Of a DNA stretch of 64,000 nt, positions 59,068 through 64,000 are shown one piece after another. A program made the position numbers and the translations under genes. The stretch is from Odobenus rosmarus divergens (taxonomy: Eukaryota; Chordata; Mammalia; Carnivora; Odobenidae), in the NCBI RefSeq assembly GCF_000321225.1, contig NW_004450287.1, positions 1,629,613-1,693,612 on the forward strand, in the 5' to 3' direction. The notes below the pieces were generated by a model that saw only the letters and a list, made by a program, of their open reading frames with translations, searched no databases and had not been told where the DNA came from. Within the stretch, counting starts at the first letter, position 1, and the number at the start of each line of letters is the position of its first letter.

Positions 59068-59276
59068 TCTTTTTTTTTTTTTAAGAATTTTTATTTATTT
59101 ATTTGACAGAGAGAGAGAGAGAGAGCACAAGCAGGAGGAGTAGCAGGTGGAGGGAGAGAGAGAAGCAGGCTCCCCACTGAGCAAGGAGCCAGATGCAGGG
59201 CTCGATCCCAGGACCCTGGGATCATGAACTGAGCCAAAGGAAGTTGCTTAACCAACTGAGCCACCCAGACGCCCCC
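59068..59276 (-). mobile_element. Can-SINE
   Basis: T-run, TTTTTATTTATTTATTTGAC, GAGCAAGGAGCCAGATGCAG, CTTAACCAACTGAGCCACCC, AGACGCCCCCC. Confidence 0.93.
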
Positions 59277-59945
59277 CTCAATAGGTTTTCAATACAGAGT
59301 TTCAGCCATCAGGACATAGTCATTTCACCCATGTTGTTTTAGGAAGTTTTTTTTTTTTTTTTACTATTTCCACATGATTGTCCTACTAGTGATATTTCCT
59401 ATTAGCTTTAAATACCTTTCTCCCATTCTCACTCCACATGCACGTGTTGTCCTCAGTGACCTGTCAACTCCTTTTACGTACCTTGCAGATCATCAGTCAG
59501 TCCCTACCCGGGATATTTATATTACCTAGATTCTGAAATCTGATGTTGCTCTAAGGAGATGAGCTATCCTCTTTTGGAGCTACCATCTTTCAGTTCGTGT
59601 TATTTAGGCTCATCAATATGCCTGGCCAGGATCTGTTACATAATTTGTGGGGCCCAATGTCATATGAATAGGTGGGGCTCCTTGCTCAAAATTAACACAG
59701 ATTTCAAGACAGAGACAGCAGAGCATTAAACCAAAGTGGGCTCTTGCAAGCACGGGGCCCTGAGCGACAGCTTGCCTGCCATCAAGTGAGCCCTGTTTCC
59801 AGCTTTGTCCCAGACACTAGGAAGGGTGTGTACAATCACTAGGAGCAAAACTGAGGGTCTCTTCCACTTCCTTTTATCTAGATTCTTCTCTTTCCTTGGA
59901 GAAGGAGAGTCCAATGTTCAGAATTGAGTGTTATTTTGTGCTAGG
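59277..59945. other. upstream flank; possible old repeat at 59630-59800
   Basis: GGGGCCCAATGTCATATGAA ... GCAGAGCATTAAACCAAAG ... CACGGGGCCCTGAGCGAC looks like a known mammalian interspersed repeat whose family I cannot name. Confidence 0.4.
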
Positions 59946-59949
59946 ACCT

Positions 59950-61600
59950 GTAGGGATTCGGAACTTACCTGTTCTGTGGGGACTTGGGATCTTGTTGGGG
60001 AAACTGAAGAATTTTGAGCAGTGGAGGGATGTGGTTCAGTGTGCACTTCAGGAAGTTTATTTTGGCAGTAGCGTGGAAGATAGACTTCTAGTTCTCGTTT
60101 ATCTAGAAGATATGGGAATGGTCGTATAGTCAGGAAGCTCTGCCTTTGTCCAGGGGTGAAATGAAGAGAGTCTGAACAAAGCTGCAACAGAGAGTAAAGT
60201 GAGGACGGGGTAGTTATGAGAAATACATACAAAGCAGAAATCACCAAAACCTGGCGACCAGGAGGATTGGGCAGTACAAGAGAAGGAGCCAAGGACACTT
60301 GTCTGGTTCAGACTCATGGAACGAGGTTGATCTTAGTGATTGTCACAGAGGAAGGAGAAGCAGGAGGGAAGCAGGTTGGGTGGGGAAGATAGCATTATTT
60401 GGGGAAATGTTGAGTTTGAGGTGCCCTTGGGCATCCTGATCAAGTTGTACAATAGTTTTTTGACATTTAAGAGATAGATCTAGAAAGGGTATATTGACTT
60501 AGAAGCTGCACTGGTCCTTGGTCAATTGCCATTGGATGCATTCCCTGCTCTGCCCTTTATAGCAGGTTGCTGACCTCTACAGGCTTTGTCTCTGGCTCCC
60601 TTCTCAGGGGCTGCTGGCTGGGTTTGGCCAAAGAGAGGCACTGGTGGGAGAGAATGAGGCAGAAGCCGGGAAATTCCCCCTCTTCTCTGCTCTAGAGTGT
60701 CCTCCCACTGGGCTCATCTCCACTATGGCTCCAGTTCCCCCACAAAAACCAGTGGCTCCAGTTTCCACCAGAGCACCAGAGCCATTGGCACCAGAGCCAT
60801 GGTATAGCCCCACCTTTTCCTTTCATCCCTCCAGCCAGGAAGTAGCAGCTTCCTGTCACTGATTTCTAGGTTGTCTCAATACCCCTTGTTTGTTTTCTCA
60901 GCTCTTCAGCACCTGTGGGGATGAAATTCCTTGTATGTTTAAATTTAGAATGTTTTCTCTTTTCCTGACTGATAGAGGACTCATTAACATACATAGATGT
61001 GTGCTAAAGTAATTGAATGTGTTTTGAGACTGTAGATGAGTACTGAAAATTGAGTGAATTTGGTAACAAGTCGGTGATATTAACAAGAGCATTTCCAGGG
61101 GACTCATGAGGATGGAAGCCAGGTCACCGTGGACTTTTAAAATGTCTGAGAATTTAAGAAAGTATTGAGTATACATTTCAGGTTTTAATTTTTTTCTAGA
61201 AATTTAACTGCTAAAGGGAGGGATGAAGGAAACTGTATAAAGAGAATCTTTGAAGATGAGAAAGACCTGGGTATGATTAATATAAAAGAAAGAAGAAATA
61301 GGAATTAAGAGAGGTAAGTGAAGAAGAAAGATCCTAATGGTAGTAGTCATAAGATCCAGAGCCCAGTAGATGGATTGCCTTTGTATTGGCAGAAGGTCAT
61401 TTACTTGTCCCTTTCAAGAGAAAGGGCCTCAAGAATGATGTAGATGCAGACATTTTTGTAGATAGGGGACCAGATAAGAATTTGATTTATTTCAAACCCA
61501 AAGGCTTCTATTTTCTCTGTGAAATAGCACAGGTTGTGCTGGTGGGTTTACACAGAGTGGCAGATATTGGTGCCGGCCTCTAAGGGGAATGGGAGAAATA
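59950..61600 (+). mobile_element. ancient interspersed repeat (LINE-like), in two parts
   Basis: AGCAGTGGAGGGATGTGGTT, GGCAGTAGCGTGGAAGATAG, ATGTTGAGTTTGAGGTGCCC and, after an interruption (about 60490-61120), further pieces to about 61600 resemble one long ancient element. Family not resolved. The proline-rich open frame at 60644-60862 lies in the interruption and is unrecognised. Confidence 0.45.
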
Positions 61601-61710
61601 GGAGATACAGGTCAAGACCAAGTAACTGCAGGACTATGTGATGTTCTCCAGTTTCTCTCAGAGCCATTGTAGGAGTGAAGAAGGCAAACACATTTGATGT
61701 GTAGCTGTGG

Positions 61711-61881
61711 TTCTCCATGGACCAGCAGAATCACCAGGAAACCTACTAGATGTACAATATCTTAAGCCCTAGACCTATTGAAACAGAAAATATGGGGGTG
61801 AGGCCCAGCAATCTGTGTTTTAAGAAGCTCTCCAGGGAATTCTGATACTCACTAAAGTTTGAGAACCACTGTGTAGACTAT
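61711..61881 (-). mobile_element. MER5-like hAT element
   Basis: GTGGTTCTCCATGGACCAGC at the left and AAGTTTGAGAACCACTG at the right are the typical inverted ends. AGCAGAATCACCAGG lies inside. Confidence 0.7.
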
Positions 61882-62030
61882 GGCCACCCAAGGCGTGGTC
61901 TGCTGACAAGCAGCTAATTTGAAATGCATCATCTCAGCCCCTCCACCCCCCAAATCAGAATCTGGATTTTAACAGGATTCCCAGGTAGTTTGTACATACA
62001 TTTAGTTAAGAAGCACTGATCCTGTAGTTT
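61882..62030. mobile_element. second MER5-like hAT fragment
   Basis: AAGGCGTGGTCTGCTGACAA, CAAATCAGAATCTGGATTTT, AACAGGATTCCCAGGTAGTT, TTAAGAAGCACTG. Confidence 0.65.
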
Positions 62031-63455
62031 TTTCTCACCAAGGGTATTTGGATATTTATAGATCAGTCAGTGGATTCATGAAGGTCTAAACTGGATGGGA
62101 ACTTTTAGGGAGGCAATTTCAGGTTCAATTTAGATGGCAGGGGATATATCACATTTGGAAGCTAAGAACCCCTTCTGATATCATAAAGCTTTGTATTCTC
62201 TCTCCTTCTACGGATTACACATGAGACCAAATTAAAAAATACAAAACCAAACCAAACAAAACCAAATACAGCCTTGAAGGCTGGTCCTTCAGTAAAGGTT
62301 GTTGAGTGTCTGCGGCGAGGTCTTTGCTGCACTCTGAGATGCCCAGTTCATCACCCAGTCCCTTCACTCAAGAGCTCCCATCTCCCAGAGGACACAGACA
62401 CAGGAACACCTTATTACCATGCCTCTGGGGAGCACATGATCCTGATCCACAAGCAGATCATGGAGGAGCAAGCCAGATGGCCAGGATGGGTCGGGTAAGG
62501 CTCATGGGACGAGGAGATCAGTGGCACAGAGAAACGTGAATACTCGTGTTGGAAGCATTCGACAATCTCATTTCTCCACTCAGACCAACATGCCTCAGGG
62601 CACCCTAAAGTGGACCCAAGCCAGCAACGCCAGCCTTCTCTAGGCATCCCCAGGGTTATACGGTCCCCCGCTGCACTCATGCTAGAATACGTGAGAATTT
62701 TTCCCCAAGTACCTCAGCTCTTCTCCCATTACAGAGGACGGCTATGAGGCCCAAGACCCAGATGTATCCCCCCTGCTGTTCTTGAGCCTTTACATAGCTC
62801 TGCTGAAATGCGTGATACTTTATCTCCTAAATCATCCCTCAAGAAAGAGGCAGAGAGCTGATATTTGGTCTTTATGACATCTCTCATTTTACCAGGGTGC
62901 TCACTCAAACACTTCATTGTGAACAATGGAGGCAAAGAAATGTACCTTAGATTTGGCAGTTTTTCCCGGGATCACCAGTGCTGGATGTTACTGGAAAAAA
63001 AAAAAAAAAAGAATTCTAGACATCACCTTACAAAGCAAGGTCATGTGTGATTTTGGTGTGTAGCTCACAAGCAGCAGATGGATTTCTGTGGTTGGGATAA
63101 CGTGTCCAGAGGCAGCATCATACACAGATCTACACAGCTCAGCTGTCATGAACATCATGTGCTCTGGAAAACTGTTAGAAGACTAGAAATGTGGTTCTGG
63201 TGGTAGAAAAGATACTGCTATAGATGACCCACGTGGTAAGTGGATAAAATAGATTCAAGGAGTGTGAGAATGGAGGAAGCAATTTTTTTAACTTATTATT
63301 TTGTCCAATGCTTACTTTAAAATATTTGCCTACAATTTAGTTAGTGGATATTGTTTTTACTTAGTTACCCATACTATAAAGTCTGATTCCATCTATCCAT
63401 TGAGGAAATGGCTCATCTATCTGATGCCCTGCTCTACTAGGATGTTGTAATAGGC
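62031..63455. other. upstream flank, unassigned
   Basis: A-run at 62995-63010. Several overlapping short open frames near 62270-62680 without known similarity. Confidence 0.4.
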
Positions 63456-63459
63456 ATCT

Positions 63460-64000
63460 CAAACATAACATTAACATGACCAAAACCGAATTCTTGGTTT
63501 TCTCCTCACATTGGTTCTTTCTACAGTTTTGCTCCTTGCAGCAAATGGCACTGCTGTTTACCCAGTAGCTTAAGACAAAAACCTAGACATCATTCTTGAC
63601 TCCTTTTTCTCCCACATCCCAGCTTAATCTTCAAAATACATCCTGAATTCAACCACACCCCCCACCTCCACCACCACCCTATTTATCTAGCACCCATCAT
63701 CTCTTAGTTGGACTACCATGCTAGTCTCCTAACTAGTCCCATGGCTTTCACTTTTGTCTTGCTATAGGCAAACCATCATACAGCAGCCAAATTGTCTTAA
63801 ATACATAAAACAAAGTAGGCCTCTCTCCAACCAACAGCCTCCTATGATTTCCCATGACACCCAGAAGAAATCTAAATTTCCTTGTGAGTCCTAGAAGACC
63901 CTGAATAATCTCGCCCCGTCCCACCTCTCACTAAACCTGCTCTTTCCCTTCTACCTACAGCACCTGTCAGTCTTCCTTGGTCACAACAAACCCATGTTCA
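63460..64000 (+). mobile_element. L2 LINE, runs off right edge
   Basis: CATGACCAAAACCGAATTCT, AAAACCTAGACATCATTCTT, CATCTCTTAGTTGGACTACC, AGACCCTGAATAATCTCGCC in L2 order. Confidence 0.75.

Noticed and set aside
60604..60862. Proline-rich and glycine-rich open frames on opposite strands
   Set aside because: Mirror frames of a locally repetitive CCA/GCC-rich stretch, with no start context, splice sites or similarity that I recognise.
1..64000. Search for CRISPR arrays, operons, phage or plasmid modules and toxin systems
   Set aside because: The sequence is mammalian nuclear DNA. No direct-repeat/spacer arrays or prokaryotic gene structure are present.

Overview
The window is a piece of a mammalian nuclear genome, almost certainly from a carnivore. 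Eighteen copies of the tRNA-derived Can-SINE family are scattered through it. Their sequence fits the type I associate with arctoid (bear, panda, seal or mustelid-like) genomes better than the dog SINEC_Cf or cat types. That taxonomic call rests on remembered SINE consensus sequences, so it is an inference.

The only gene I can support is ZNF704, a C2H2 zinc-finger gene of the ZNF395 / SLC2A4RG (GLUT4 enhancer factor-like) family, on the minus strand. Coding exon 1 (48938 down to 48345) starts at an ATG inside a strong CpG island. It ends in a phase-0 donor. Intron 1 (48344 down to 1540, 46.8 kb) fills three quarters of the window. Coding exon 2 (1539 down to 1298) has a clean acceptor and donor, and intron 2 runs off the left edge. 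The zinc-finger exons lie outside the window, to the left. Everything right of about 49.7 kb is upstream flank, with no gene that I recognise.

Intron layout: 1-1.3 kb, intron 2; 1.5-10 kb, AT-rich sequence with old L1 pieces and three SINEs; 10.2-15.5 kb, L2 and MIR fossils around apparently unique sequence; 17.3-18.8 kb, three LTR-like elements in a row; 21-23.2 kb, a sense L1 carrying a SINE and a solo retroviral LTR; 28.8-31.1 kb and 32-37.9 kb, two antisense L1s with nested SINEs and a younger L1 tail; 38-47 kb, microsatellites, MIRs and a 2.5-kb L2 broken up by later insertions; 47.96-49.53 kb, the CpG island with exon 1 and a 60-N assembly gap. The upstream flank (49.7-64 kb) holds MIR, L1, L2 and DNA-transposon fossils and four more SINEs.

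The most notable point is in exon 1. It carries an exact 99-bp in-frame tandem duplication, adding a second 33-residue acidic/basic module, about 0.5 kb from the assembly gap. Other points worth checking are a GGGGCC-type G-rich tract in the same exon, the solo LTR, and a strand bias of the Can-SINEs (15 of 18 on the minus strand). I found no prokaryotic-type system, CRISPR array, tRNA/rRNA gene or intact mobile-element gene.
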